This document shows, piece by piece, positions 1 to 13,200 of a DNA stretch of 64,000 nt (position 1 is its first letter; each line of letters starts with the position of its first letter). The notes under the pieces were generated by a model. That model did not search any database. It was not told the DNA's origin and worked only from the letters and a program-made list of their open reading frames with translations. The translations under genes were made by a program, and so were the position numbers. The stretch is from Chrysomallon squamiferum (lineage: Eukaryota; Mollusca; Gastropoda; Neomphalida; Peltospiridae): contig CM022673.1 in the NCBI GenBank assembly GCA_012295275.1, positions 178,501 through 242,500 on the forward strand, written 5' to 3'.

Positions 1-3000
1 TCAGTTTTGTTGGTCTGGTTTAGATTTGTTGCTGTGCTGTTCAAAGATAATGGCAAAGTAGCAGATGAAGTGTTGTCTAGAGTCAATGGCAATGCCAGAG
101 GCATTGAGGTATCCAAGTTCAGAGGCAGGACCAGTGATGTGGTCAGAGGGGTGCTGCTAGAAACTGGTTTTGCTCCCTGATTTGAATGAGAAAAGTTTAA
201 GAATGGATTGGATGTAAAAGGTAGTATTGTGGTTTGCTGAGGGACACTGAATGATCTGCTGTGTGTTGGATGTGAGATTAACTGTGCATGATAAAGTTGT
301 GGACATGAGCTGCTGAGATGTTCTGATGCTGGTCTCTTTTCTGGTGTGGCTGAATGCTCTGAACTGACACTGTGTCCTGGAGAATGATGAGAATGAGCAG
401 TATGGGATGATGACAAAGATGATGATGGTTCTGGGTGATGCTGACTATGAGCTTTAGGAGGATTTGTAATGTTTTGAATTAAGGAACTTGAGCTCACTGA
501 CCTAAATGGCTGAGGGACAGTTTTTGTCTGATTACTTTGCATATTTTGTAAATCTCTTTCATCAGCCTCTGTCAAAGCTTTAGTAAGTAAAGGAAGATGT
601 TTCTCCTGATCTCTTATAGGTGAAGTCAGTACTTCCAACATTTCTGTATCTGCCAGAGAAGGCATAACACTATTTGTTGGAACATCAGGTAGAGTTTTAG
701 TAGGAGACATTGAACTCAATGCTAAGGTAGTTATGGAACTAACTGGATTATTTAAAGGTTCAACAGAATTCTGAGTGACAATTTCATTAACTTCTGAAGT
801 AGTCCTACTCAGATTGAGAATTCCTTCTATACACAGAGCTATGACATCCTCGGTTGTGGATAAGTCACTTACATCAGCTGGTTCTGATTTTACTTGTGAC
901 TCTTTAGGAAGTGCAATAGAAACAGCTGAACTATTTCCAGGATAGTTTGAGGTATTGAAAACTGATCCTGAAGGAACTAGATCAAGAATTGGTGAACTCT
1001 GCTTTGCGTCATCTGGAAGGTTGTCATCCATGCTACTCCCAGTCTGTCCTGCAACATCTGAAGGAACTTGACTGATACTAGATCCAATCCCTACTGAAAC
1101 ACTGTCCATGCTAGATCTGATCTGTCCTGTAATATCTGAGGGGATCTGATCCAGGCTTGATCCAGCCTGCTTAGTAACATCTGAAAGAAGCTGATCAATG
1201 TCAGATTTGGTCGGTCTGGTAACATCCAAAGGAACCTGATCTAAGTTAGATCCAGTCTGTCCTGTAACATCTGGAGGAACCTGATCCATTCTTGATACAA
1301 TCTGTCCTATAACATCTGAAGAAACCTGATCGATGCTTGGTCCTGTAACATTTGGAGGAAGTTGTTCCAGACTTGACTTAGTCTGTTCTGTGATATTTTC
1401 AGGTGTTTGGTGAGTAGCAGGTTTTTCAGGGGTTTTAGGATCTGACTTGTCAGAAGAAGACAAATAAAGTTTACCTTCATCTTTAAGTATATCTGATAGA
1501 ACAACAGAATCACTCTGAGTGACAGTTTTAGTCTCAGTTACTATGGCAACCGATTCTGAAACATCCATGGGAGTTTCTTCTTGCTTATCTTTTTTCTCAG
1601 CCTTTCCTTTTGACAGTATGGGAGAAAGTTTTGAACTTCCATCAGGGCTCTTTATGTCATCATATTCTGACAAATCAACATGTCGGCACAAGCTCTGTGG
1701 TATTAAAAATTTTAAATAATAGAATGTAATCCTTTATGTTAATAATATTAAACTAAAAGGTCATGCATAAAAATCTTTGTAGCAATTTATTTATAATGGT
1801 TCCATCTGTTTTCAATTAAAAGCTGTTTTATATAAATAATTACATATCTCTGAAAAATTATTAAGCTATGCATTTTTTCACATTTAAAATTTTGAATCAC
1901 TTTTATCAAATATTTCTGCTATATCTGCTAAAACATGTAATATCTGCTGAATGGTAAACAGTTTGTGTTTCAATCTAACACATTCTGTATTGCCAACCAG
2001 TACAGCTGAAAAAGCACTGACTATTAATTTGTTTTTGACCGTTCCAAACCATAATGAAAATATTGCTTCTTCAGATTAAGGTAATTTAGGATGGCTTTTT
2101 TAAATAAATATCAACTTACAATTCTAGGTTCTGATGAGGTAGCTTTATCATAAAGAGCAAGAAGACAGTCCCCGACACATTTCCACCTACAACACAATAA
2201 ATCAACAAAAAAGTAATCTTACAAGTATCTGTAATGACTGTTACACTGGTCATGTATTTGAGTTCCTCTTTACCTATTAAATCTATTAAATTATATGAAA
2301 ACTTCTGATGTGTATCACCTTCACACTGATCCAGCTTAATTATGTAATTCCCCACTTGAACAGTGAAAAGGTTAAATAATACTTTCACGTATCTGTGGAA
2401 TTAATAAATATGGAAAAATAAAGATATATAAGCAGTTTAAAACATTTGTTTGATAATTATATTCCAGGTGTCTTCTGAAATGGTAGGTAAAACATATGCA
2501 TAACAAAAATAATCCAAAATAGGTTAGAAATTTATAATTTAATTAGAAATGAGTTTGAATTAATTTTCAAAAAGCTCACATATATTTGTAGTTTGAAAAC
2601 TCTGAGGTAAAAAAAACACTAATCATGTGCCATGCAGGTACAGTTCAGAATTATCTAAGAGGAAAATTTAAAAACTGAATTAACAGAACAAAAAATAAAA
2701 CTTGCGTGTATTCTGTGATTGGCAAGGGAAGAGTTATAACTGGCGGAGGAGGAGACTTTGCCAGTTCACGACGTTTTTCTCTTATTGCTAAAGCTTCATC
2801 AACAAACTGAAAAGAAAATGTGTAAAACAGTATCTTTTATACATATATAAATTTAGTATATATAACCTTAATACAGAGTTAAATCATTATATAAAAGGAT
2901 TCACCAAAAAATAATTAAAATTAAAAGAAAATTAAAAAATCAACCACACAAACAAATGGTTATTAGTATTAATATTCATGATAAGTGTAATTTTATTTAA

Positions 3001-3409
3001 ATGGAATCAAAGGGATGATGAGATACAATTTTAAATTTTCCAAAATATTTTACCTTCTCTGAATGATGTATTTAATAGAAGTTTAGATCCTATGAATATA
3101 AACTACATATTTAACAGCACAATGTTGACATATTTTACAAAAAAAAAAAATGTTATTAACAGAATAAAATAATAAAATAATAAAATAGTAATTCAATATT
3201 AAAAAATTAAAAATCTAACCTGTTGGGCAATGTCTTTTTCCAGTGTTATAGTGTGTATAGATGGATCACTACAAAAATAAATCAATAAAAAAAAAATAGT
3301 TAGGAACAAAAAACAAAAAACAAAACAACAAAAAAACACTTGAAAACTTTGAATATATATATAGTAAATTCCAGTATTACAAATGATGTTTTATTTGTGT
3401 GTGTGTGTT

Positions 3410-3475
<66 letters not shown>

Positions 3476-4069
3476 AATAAAAATGTTTTTAGCTGTAACA
3501 ATTAAACAATTAAATCCATAAAATTTGAAAGTTAATGTAATAATAGATAAAATGATATATATTTCACTAAATAAGCTATCTTACCAAAATATAAACATTT
3601 CTTTTGAATCTTGTCGAAGACTAGGCTGCTCTCTGAACATTTCATCTCGCAAGGCAATTCCCTTTTCATAGCCGCAGTCTTTCTCCAGAGCTTGGGAAAT
3701 GTAATACAAACAACCTGCAATAGATTTAGACCAGTCTGAAGCAAATGAAAATGGGTATAGAAAGGAGATCTTTTAAAACTAAGAATTTAACACTGATATT
3801 TTATTTATTTATTGTTTTCAATAAGAATTCCAAGCTTAATACTGAAACATACAACAGATATAGCCTGCTATTTCTTCTTAAAAGTTTTTTTTTTTCTTTT
3901 TATTACCTTTATTTTCTTTAAAAAATGTTGAAAAATATTTTAATAACAGACAATAAGATTGAGAAAAATTATATTTCTGAACAAAGGATAAATAATTAAT
4001 TTAAAAAACAAAAATTAAAATAAATAAATTACACATAAATAAGCAAATACATTAATTAATAAATTAAAA

Positions 4070-4116
<47 letters not shown>

Positions 4117-7100
4117 AATGTACAGTTACCCCAGTAATCATTTAAAGCATAAGCCACAGTGATTAGTTTGTCCAAACATGGCCAGTGATTTGGATTACAC
4201 TTCAAACCCTGCAACATAAAACATACTTTGAAATGACTAACATTTGTTTAAATGATTTTTTTTTTTTTTTTTTTTTTTAAATTTGTGGTTGTTGTTTGGG
4301 GGTGGGTTGGTGAAGAAAAAACAGAGATGGAAAATATTAATGAAACAATTTAAATCATTAAACAGTTCTGCTTCATAAAGTTTATAATTTACAAATTTGG
4401 AACTGTGGTTAATTCAATTTAAAATCAAATCTTATAACATTTTAATAACTTATTCTAAAATGACTGAAATTACACAATGAAAATAGGAAAAAAAAAAAAA
4501 AAAAATGCAGATGATGAAATTTAATCAAGTACAATTAGAAACCAAAACATAGAGTTATTCAATGACTTTAATATTATGTTTGTACATTTTGTTCATCATT
4601 ATTATTATTATTATTATTATTTTGTATCTTATTTTATTTAATTTTTTTTATAATTGTTTATTATTTTTATTATTATTATTATTTTATATAATTTTTAAAA
4701 AAATGTTCAACCTGTAGATATTTCTAATCAACCATATAAAAGTTTATTCAGTTATCAAATACATTTTAACTGCAGAAAAATAAATGTCATTAAATCACAA
4801 CAACATGTATGTTTAAATAATATATTTTCATACATCTGACAAAACAGAATAATGAAGACAGTCTAGTGAGTTAACATATCAGTGTGAATATTTGCTTTTT
4901 AAAGTGCTACACTCCATAAAATCTAATAAAGATTATTCCAAGCTGACTGGTTTTCATTATGAATATTCACTATTTCACTGTCATTTTCATTAAAGTCCTG
5001 TATCAAATTAAGATAACTGTGAATACATTTATGCTTTTTAAACAAATAATTAAAAAAATACTAACCTCTTCAAAAGCCAGCTTTGAGAGTGGATAATTGT
5101 GTATGTTCTGACTGAGTGTTCCAATTTTAAACCAGACAGACACTTCACTGTGGTCTATCTTCACTGCCTAATAACAAATAATTTTTTTTAAAGTAATAAT
5201 AGAAACAATAATTTAATAAATCAAAACAGAGCAGCAGTGTATATATGTATTTACTTTTATCAAGAATAATACAGTTTAATTTTTCTAATTTTCATTTTGA
5301 TAAAACAAATATGTTCTACACAGAAAATAATTTTAGAACAGAAAAAAAATAATAATTCCTTAAAATTTATATAAAATAATCACATTATAGAGATTTTGAA
5401 GCATTTTACTAAATATTTAATAATTATACCAGGGTTTGTTGTAATGGTGTACACATATTACTGTACTTATTATATTAATGACATATTAATGAATTTGTTT
5501 ATTTATAATACTTCTATAATACATAAAAGATGTTGTTTGTTACCTCCAGATATGATCTGAGTGCCGATTCTGTGTCGTCTTTCTGAATTGCAATGGCAGC
5601 CATGTTTTTGTGTATAGAATACAGAAGGTTAAGTCCTGGGTGGACTGCACTGTCATCTTCAACCATTTGTGCAGCCTATCAGAAAAAAATAAAATTAAAT
5701 TATGGAAAATAATATCAACCCATAAGATATATACAATTATTCACATATCTAAAAATCTATTAAACAATGACTGAAAAAGAGCAACATATTACAGTTAATG
5801 CTAAAGGCAATTGACATGTATGATAAGGTGCAAGTAGTAAGAACTACTGGAAAATTCAGTAAACTGTAAAGGCAGTTGGCATGTATGATCATATGCATGT
5901 GGTAAATATATTTTTTAAAGTTAAAGTTCAAACTCACATCTTGAAGGAATGGATGTTTCACTAGAGACTTGAATGCCTGATCAGCCCCCTCCACATCTCC
6001 AGATCTCTGCAAACCCAGAGCCTTGTTGTAAAAGGCAAAAGCCTCAGATTCCTGATTATGAAATCAATTAAAAAGTTAAAAAGAAGAAAAAAACACCATG
6101 AATGAAGTTATTTTATTATATGCACTTGTATAATTATAAAAGAATACAATGAATATTTCACCATGAAAACAAAATTATGTTACTTATAAAATCATCTTCA
6201 TACAATTATGTATGTGTATTAAGAGTGCTAAATATATCAGGTATAAAGTAAAAATAAATAAAAATTCCACTGCATTTAACATTATGATTTTTTTTTTAAA
6301 CATTTTTAAAATCCAAATCTAAAATAGTAATGTTTATATACCAAAATAGTATTTTAAAAATTAATAACATTTTTCACTGCATCTATATCTATTATAATTT
6401 TAACTCTGATTTTATTAAATTATATTTTATTTTATTCTTGATGAACAGATTATTAATAATATTACTGCCACCAATATATTTTCAAACTTGCAAATGCATG
6501 AACATTATAAGTATTCCTTATTCATTATAAGGAAGGTGATATTATTATATGTATTAAACTCAGTTTTGTTCTACCTAAAAAAACGTATTTCTTTGCATAC
6601 ATTATATTCAATATAACCATGTTTGGTTTGGTGATGGGTTTTCTTTTGGTGGGGGTGTTTATAAATTCTGGTACAGTTAGTAAATAAATCATAACAGCCA
6701 TTATCTTTGAAAATACAAGGTTACCACCTTAGCTTCTTTGGTTGTTGCAACACCATCAACATCAGCATTGCTGTCATCTGTGCTGTCATTATAGTTTAAA
6801 GCGGCAATCCGGAACTGAAAATGTTTTTATACAAATCAATTTTTTTTTAATTATCTGGAAGTATCTTAACATTTACATTCAAATTATGTTTGTGAAAAAT
6901 AAAGTACTTTCCTCTTGAAAATAATTCATATAAAGTAATTCATTAAATCTGTAATATAAACAATGAAATTCGTAAAATCATAAATATTAGCTTTCAAATG
7001 GTTAACATTTTCAAAGGAAATACCAGATAATATTAGCATAAAATGTAAATGATAAACAGAACCACAATTAATTATTAATATTATTTTACTGGTTATCACT

Positions 7101-7464
7101 GTTAGTGGTTGTGGTTTTACTCAAGATTATAACGACACTTTCAGACAGAAAAATAATTACAGTTTACAGCAAGAATGGGCTATAGTTCAAAAACTATGCA
7201 ACTAATTAAGATATTACATACTATGTGCACTGTGTATATTCAGGAAATGACAGCTCAATACCAAGGCTGAAAGGTTCAGTATTTAGCTGTACCATACAAA
7301 TTATGTGTTAAACAAAATGATTAACATTTTCTTTCTAAGTTAATGTAACAGCATTTCCTTTCTTTCTTTTATGATGAATATCATCATTACATTATTACTG
7401 CAAGTATACATGTGGGGTATGTAAGAAGGTTTATAAATTATAATCATATGTTGGATAATTTTAC

Positions 7465-7514
<50 letters not shown>

Positions 7515-7807
7515 ACTGAATGCTAGTGTACTAGTAGTATTAATATATTATAATCATTTCTACCACACACACATATACACATATACATACAGACATATAT
7601 ATATTATTTTATTTTTTGATTTTACTTTTTTAAATTAAGTTGATGGGAACGATGGGAACGATGGGAACGATAGGAACTCTGTCCCAAGAAATGAAAAGAT
7701 AATACAATGATGAATGAATGATTAAATGAACATTCAACATTCCAATAGGCATAGGATAGGACTCTAATGTTAAAGTTCCTCAAAATGTTGCACTTAATAC
7801 CTACCAT
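1..7807 (-). CDS. CABIN1: Calcineurin-binding protein cabin-1 homolog, 5' part (11 coding exons, runs off left edge)
   Basis: Cabin1 homologs are TPR proteins of the HIRA/UBN1/CABIN1 histone H3.3 chaperone complex in the nucleus. Coding exons in transcript order: 7807-7805 (ATG only), 6814-6728, 6051-5938, 5675-5544, 5167-5066, 4208-4130, 3714-3585, 3268-3220, 2806-2706, 2186-2120 and 1694-1 (open at the edge). All phases join without a stop, giving about 852 residues. The N-terminus reads M-FRIAALN after splicing, the family signature; it is followed by TPR-like segments such as [15 protein letters not shown] and [18 protein letters not shown], then [12 protein letters not shown] and [15 protein letters not shown]. 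The start is chosen because an ATG followed directly by a gtaggt donor splices in frame to FRIAALN. The large last exon is Ser/Thr/Pro-rich with seven 15-residue repeats (residues about 409-509). The intron after exon 9 uses a GC donor (gcaagt). Gene identity is firm; exon 1 is inferred from frame and family. Confidence 0.9.
1032..1370 (-). repeat. 45-bp coding minisatellite (15-aa repeats) within CABIN1
   Basis: Read on the minus strand, the unit is approximately [I/L/M][14 protein letters not shown]. Full units start at 1334, 1289, 1244, 1199, 1154 and 1076. One shortened unit of 11 residues starts at 1109, and a partial first unit ([12 protein letters not shown]) starts at 1370. All stay in frame. 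They are imperfect, with aspartate, proline, valine-threonine-glycine and serine positions best kept. The repeat lies in a low-complexity, probably disordered part of the protein. I know of no such repeat in vertebrate CABIN1. Confidence 0.9.
3396..3472. repeat. (GT)n microsatellite in a CABIN1 intron
   Basis: A dinucleotide tract interrupted once by a short T run at about 3408-3414; over 60 bp of nearly pure GT. Confidence 0.97.
4064..4118. repeat. (AAAT)n microsatellite just inside a CABIN1 splice donor
   Basis: A tetranucleotide run ending about 11 bp from the exon boundary at 4130. On the coding strand it lies immediately after the donor. Confidence 0.95.
7471..7513. repeat. Poly(A) tract, 43 bp
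   Basis: Uninterrupted A run in CABIN1 intron 1. No retroposed body or target duplication is recognisable to its left, so I call it a simple repeat. Confidence 0.97.
7643..7676. repeat. 9-bp tandem repeat, about four copies
   Basis: The unit is gggaacgat, with the last copy altered to aggaac. It lies in CABIN1 intron 1, about 130 bp from the start codon. Confidence 0.9.
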
Positions 7808-9854
7808 GTTGTAAGTCTATTTAAATCATGTCAGTAGACATATCTCCATAATTTATTTAATATAGTGGTCATAATGCGAAAACATTACGGACCAAAAAGT
7901 CAACAAATCGTTTCATGAATGGCTAGACCGGTTCCTGATTGAAATACCCCAAAAGACAGAATTAAGGATAGTTACCTCCCTTGAGATCACTGTTGGTAAA
8001 GAGTTAAAACTGTATCTTCTAGTTAAACATCAATTAAACTTTGATTAAATAAGCATAGGTTTAAGCATTCATTATGAAATTACATAGTAATATTACATGT
8101 GTTATATGTATTTGTCAAATCACTATTCCACACAATAAACTTAAACTAATGCTAAAAAAGTAATACTAATATTATAGTAGTAATACTCAGTATTATAGTA
8201 GTAATACTCAGTATTATGAGTATAATGAATCAGTGAATGTACTTCTCTCGAGTTTATTTCTTTAAACATTTCATGTTTACAAATAATGTAAACTGATCGT
8301 ATATATTTCTAATATGTTTATATGACAGACTATTTTATTTCTTTTTCTAAAACTGGTTCTCCAATTCAGGTAAAAGAAAAAACGAATCAGCAGAGCAATA
8401 ATATTGACATTTTCATTTTAACACGTGTTTGTTCTATTTTTAATGAATGGCCTTAGAAATTCAACCAATCAGATGAATCTCGTGTGAATCGAATGATATA
8501 GTCAGTGAAGAGTTATTACGAGAACTGGTATGGTGTTATAATTTTTACCTTTTTGTCATTAATATTTATTAATTATAATTATTATTAACTTTAATTATTA
8601 TTATATATTTTTCAACTCATCATGTGATAAGTGACAGATAATTATTTTCTGTGACTTTGGGAAACAGATTCAAAAACAAATGCTGTACAGTGTACGTTGT
8701 GACATTGAAATTTGAATGGTTGATATTTCACTTTATTTGATATTCAATCATACTCATATTGCTGTTAATAGTGTTATCATTAATGGGATACTTTAGATAT
8801 TCACATAGAAATGAGTTTAATGTTTAATGTTTAATCATGATTCATGTAATTATGTCAATCGCTTTGTGGTGATTGTAATATAAATAATGTAGAATTCATT
8901 AATTGTATTTATTATTTTAGAGTTTAAAAATAGTATTTCAATTTTCATTTATTATTATTAAAGTCTATACTATAATAAGATTAACAAAAGTAATGTGATT
9001 GTCTTTCTTTGGTAAGGTGCATATAAAATATCCCTTGCCTGTAGATTTTTTTGTTTTATCATTATGGAAAAAACAAAATATACTTAACATCTAATAACAT
9101 ACAGTGTAATGTTTCATGGTGTCTTTAAATAAAGACTTTATTGGTCATAATATTAAAAACCAAGGGATTGTTCTTGTGTGATAAAGTAATACAGATATTT
9201 TTTGTTTTTTGTTTTTCAATAAAATGTTTTATTCTTATATTCCCCTTTTCTCTGGAATCTTTTCATAAAAACATTAAGGATGATACATAATTGAGTTTTC
9301 TGGCTTAATCTGAAACCAGGTTTTTGTATTTTTTAGAAATGTTAATTATTTGGTGATGTGTTTTTCAAAAATGATTGAACAAGTATGCATGTGATAATGA
9401 CAATTTCCTTTTGGTTCAGTACATACATACCTTTCAGTTTATTAATCTTCCTGTAAATAAAGCATCATTATGATTATCTACCTGCTGGTGCCATTTTGTA
9501 ATATTATGGCTCCAGAATGTACAGCTGTTGCTTTGGAATGGGACAAACTTTGTGTACTCATACACAACTAATTTGTCAATTTGCATAACATCTGCCACTG
9601 CTAGCCAATTTAGATTTCCATCTAAGATAAAATAAATATAAGTTTGGTACAATTTTTCTGTTATGTCTTGGAGTACATATATGATGTATAGGAATGTATC
9701 TGTCAGACTTATGCCAAAACTATTACAGGTAATGTCAGGAAATAATGTTTGTTGAGGCAACCAAAATTATTTTTCCAAAATATATTTGGAAATTTCGAAT
9801 GACTTGGATGTGGCTTTTAAAAAAAATTTATTAGCATATTGTATCTGACTAAGT

Positions 9855-9908
<54 letters not shown>

Positions 9909-10259
9909 CATAATTGTTGTAATTACAGCATTTCAGGTTAATATATACAGAATTTTTCAATTCCTAAAAGAAGGTGGCTTTTTCAGATTTAACTCACTGC
10001 ATTCTGTATTTTAATTCATATTAGTTACTAAAACTATTTTAAAAAAAAGTTTCTGCCACTGTAATGTTTATTATTGAGATTATTAAGCTTTGGTTACATA
10101 TTTTCATAACAAAATCATTTAAATTATAACTATTTGATTTTTTTTTTTTTTTTTTTTTTATATATGTATATAAACAACAGATGAGCAAATTTTTAAGTAA
10201 TAGTGTTTTCATTGTATTTTGATATTTTATTTTATTTTCAGCAGTCATCTTTTAGCAAA
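7808..10259. promoter_or_regulatory. Divergent CABIN1/FDPS 5' region
   Basis: This holds the 5' UTR of CABIN1 (leftward from about 7808) and the promoter and probable 5' UTR intron of FDPS (rightward). An E-box CACGTG lies at 8422-8427 and a CCAAT box at 8465-8469. A possible noncoding FDPS exon ends near 8528 at a gtatgg donor. The FDPS start-codon exon begins after a ttttcag acceptor at 10241, which implies an upstream noncoding exon. The rest is AT-rich: a tandem repeat at 8158-8222 (copies of tagtaatactcagtattat) and a (TG)n tract at about 9866-9904. I see no coding exon here. Confidence 0.45.
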
Positions 10260-13200
10260 ATGGGAGACAATCAGATTAATTCTGTGAAGAAGTCACAAAA
10301 AGCAACAGAACTCAGCGAGTTTGAGGAAACCTTTCCTGAACTTGTAGACGATCTTACAAAAGAGGGCTTGAAAAACCCACAGATTTCAGTAGCTGTTAAA
10401 TGGTTCAAGCAGGTAATTGTTAAATGCAAATGAAATTAAAGGGATCTTTTATAGTGTTAATAAATTCTGTTTTATTTTGTTTTATGATAGCACATTGCAT
10501 AACACTTAACAGCATAAATTAGATGTCATGAAAGCAGATTAATCAAAAGTGGGTATTACTATGCACCTACTCAAATTAATTAAAAATTTGTATACAAGTA
10601 TGGTGGTATTACTTTGCAAAAAATATAATTCAATGCATATATGTTATTTCCTTTGGTAATATATTGTTTCTAACATTTTTTTTTTTTCTACATATCATTC
10701 AGTGAAGAATTGTTTATTTTTTTTAAGACAAGATAAAACGTGAGCAGTTTGGGGGTTAATTTGATTATTCACTCATTTATATTCCATCCAGCTGCAGTAC
10801 ATAATGTTAGACATATAAATGTTACGTATGCTTAATGGATACATTTGCTTAAATTATACTTACAAGTGCCTTCAAAATTTGCTGATACGTGATATTAGAA
10901 TAAACAGCTGGTTCCTATATGTTCATTATAATAATTACCAAACAATGTTAAAACTATTGGGAAAGTATATCCTAAGAAAAAATGTTCACTACTATTAAAT
11001 TAATTATATATGCTACAATTTTTCGTCTGATGTTGGTAACTCATTTTAACATGGTTTTAATTTCAGTATTTAAAGTGGGTGTATCAGTGTATACAGAATA
11101 TGATTTTTTTTTTATTATTATTATTTAATTTAATTAGAAATGTTAGGGCACCAAGGCATCATAATTTTATCAAGTTTTCATGGAAGTTGCTAACTTCAAA
11201 TAGCTTGTAGCTGTAGTAATAATCTAATAACTAATCAAAACTATGGTCTTTTGAATCACTGGTACCTTATATTTGTTTCCTCGTACTTATCATGCATAAA
11301 ATTGATTATGACAGTAAATTATGTAAACTGGTGCATCATGAACACCCATTCTGAAACTGCAGAGTTTTCATGAAATCATAAATATTGAAAAACATTTTTT
11401 TGAATAAATCTGTTGTTGCAGTTTGAGATATATGAATAACCTGCAAGCAGATATGTTAGTATTTAGATAACTTTTATAGTATTTAAGAAATTTGAACTAA
11501 ATAACTAAAAAGATTAAATAAGGCTAATAATAATAATAATAATAATAATAAAAACAAAAAACTGAAAACAGGTTTCACACTGATATTATTACTGCCTTTT
11601 TGTAGCAGCAATTACATTATTATAAAGTAGAAGTCCTGTTGGTTAATACATCAAATTGTGACTAAGATAAATAATTTCATCTTTGTTTAATGCTAAACCC
11701 TGTTATCTATTTCATTTGCATGTATTAACTATTGATGTTTTATTAACATATAATTTTATATATATATGTAATCATGAGATTATCATGTCTCTATGTATAA
11801 AACAGAGAAAAGATAAAATAACACATATAAAAACAAATATGTATTAATAATCATAATTAAAGAAACTGCCTTTATCTGCCTATATATGCAAATAATTAAA
11901 GTTCTGTTTGACATCTGTAATACCTAATTACAGGAAAATATGCAATGACAAACTTTTAAAGACAGTTTTTAAATTTTAAAATTACCTAAATTAGTTGCCA
12001 AGATAATGGCAAGTTTGGTGTGACAAATTAACACAGTTTTGAAATTTGTCCACCCTCGTGACTTTGCTTTTCTCTTTGATTCTGTGGTTTTCACTGATAC
12101 CTGCAGGAATCTTACATATATATGGCTCGGGGTTTGAGACAGGGTTTAAAAAAGTTCAAGTTCTGGTTTGTGAAGCAACACAACAGTGATTCCCTTTGAT
12201 GAACACAGAGGTCATGGGTGAAGATTTGAAATGTTAGCCTTGCTTTGCTAATCATTATGTGTTATTTATCTAGTGGATGTGTGTATGTACATATATATTT
12301 TACTGTCTCATTTAAAGTTTACCAGTTTCAGGCATAGTGTCAACTAGCACTTAATACACTGGCATTATGATATAAGCAAGTAGTAGTCCAAAAACATATT
12401 TTAGGATTAATTTGTACATTTTGTGCTATAAAACTGTTGGGTGCCGTTTCATATTGAGCAAGTAAATCAAACCTTGATAGATAGGGTAAATCATTACCCT
12501 AGATTAATGTAGGGTAGATGAAATTGTAGATAAAAGGTCAGAGCAAAAGGAAAAATATTCTAAGCATCTTTCTGTAACAAGGAATTGCAATAAATATGTT
12601 TTTAGAAAAAGTTTGGAATTGAAACAAATTCTTTGAAATACATTTAAAGTATTAGTTAATGAAACAACTGCAAGTATACTCAGTTAACAATATTGCAAAC
12701 TGTAGTATTTTGCTATCCTTCAGGTTTGTGAATACAATGTCCCTCATGGAAAGAAGAATCGTGGATTGGCATTGGTAACTTCTTACCAAGAGTTTGTTCC
12801 TAATGCTTCAGAAGAAAACCTGAAACGAGCCAAGGTTCTTGGTTGGTGTGTCGAATGGGTAAGCTGTAAAATTTTATAATTGTGGTGATATGGTGTAAGC
12901 ACCAAGAAAATGAAATATCTTGTATTCTTTTCTTTTTTTTTTCTTTTTTTTCTTCTTATTATTATTTGTATGTGTTGACAGGGGTTACTTAATCGAACAT
13001 TTTTTTACAAGATACGTATTTACCATTAATGTTGTATTACAAGAATATATGACTTCTTGGGCAGCTTTTTTTGATTAATTTAAATTTTAAAAATTTCAAA
13101 AATGTATAAAATGTATGAAATAAATCTGTAAATATCAACTAATTTAAAGATTATATAATTTTTTATTTCAGGATTGTTTGTAAGAGTGTAAATTTATATA

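Noticed and set aside
7471-7513. Poly(A) tract as the tail of a retroposon
   Set aside because: No recognisable body or flanking duplication to the left.
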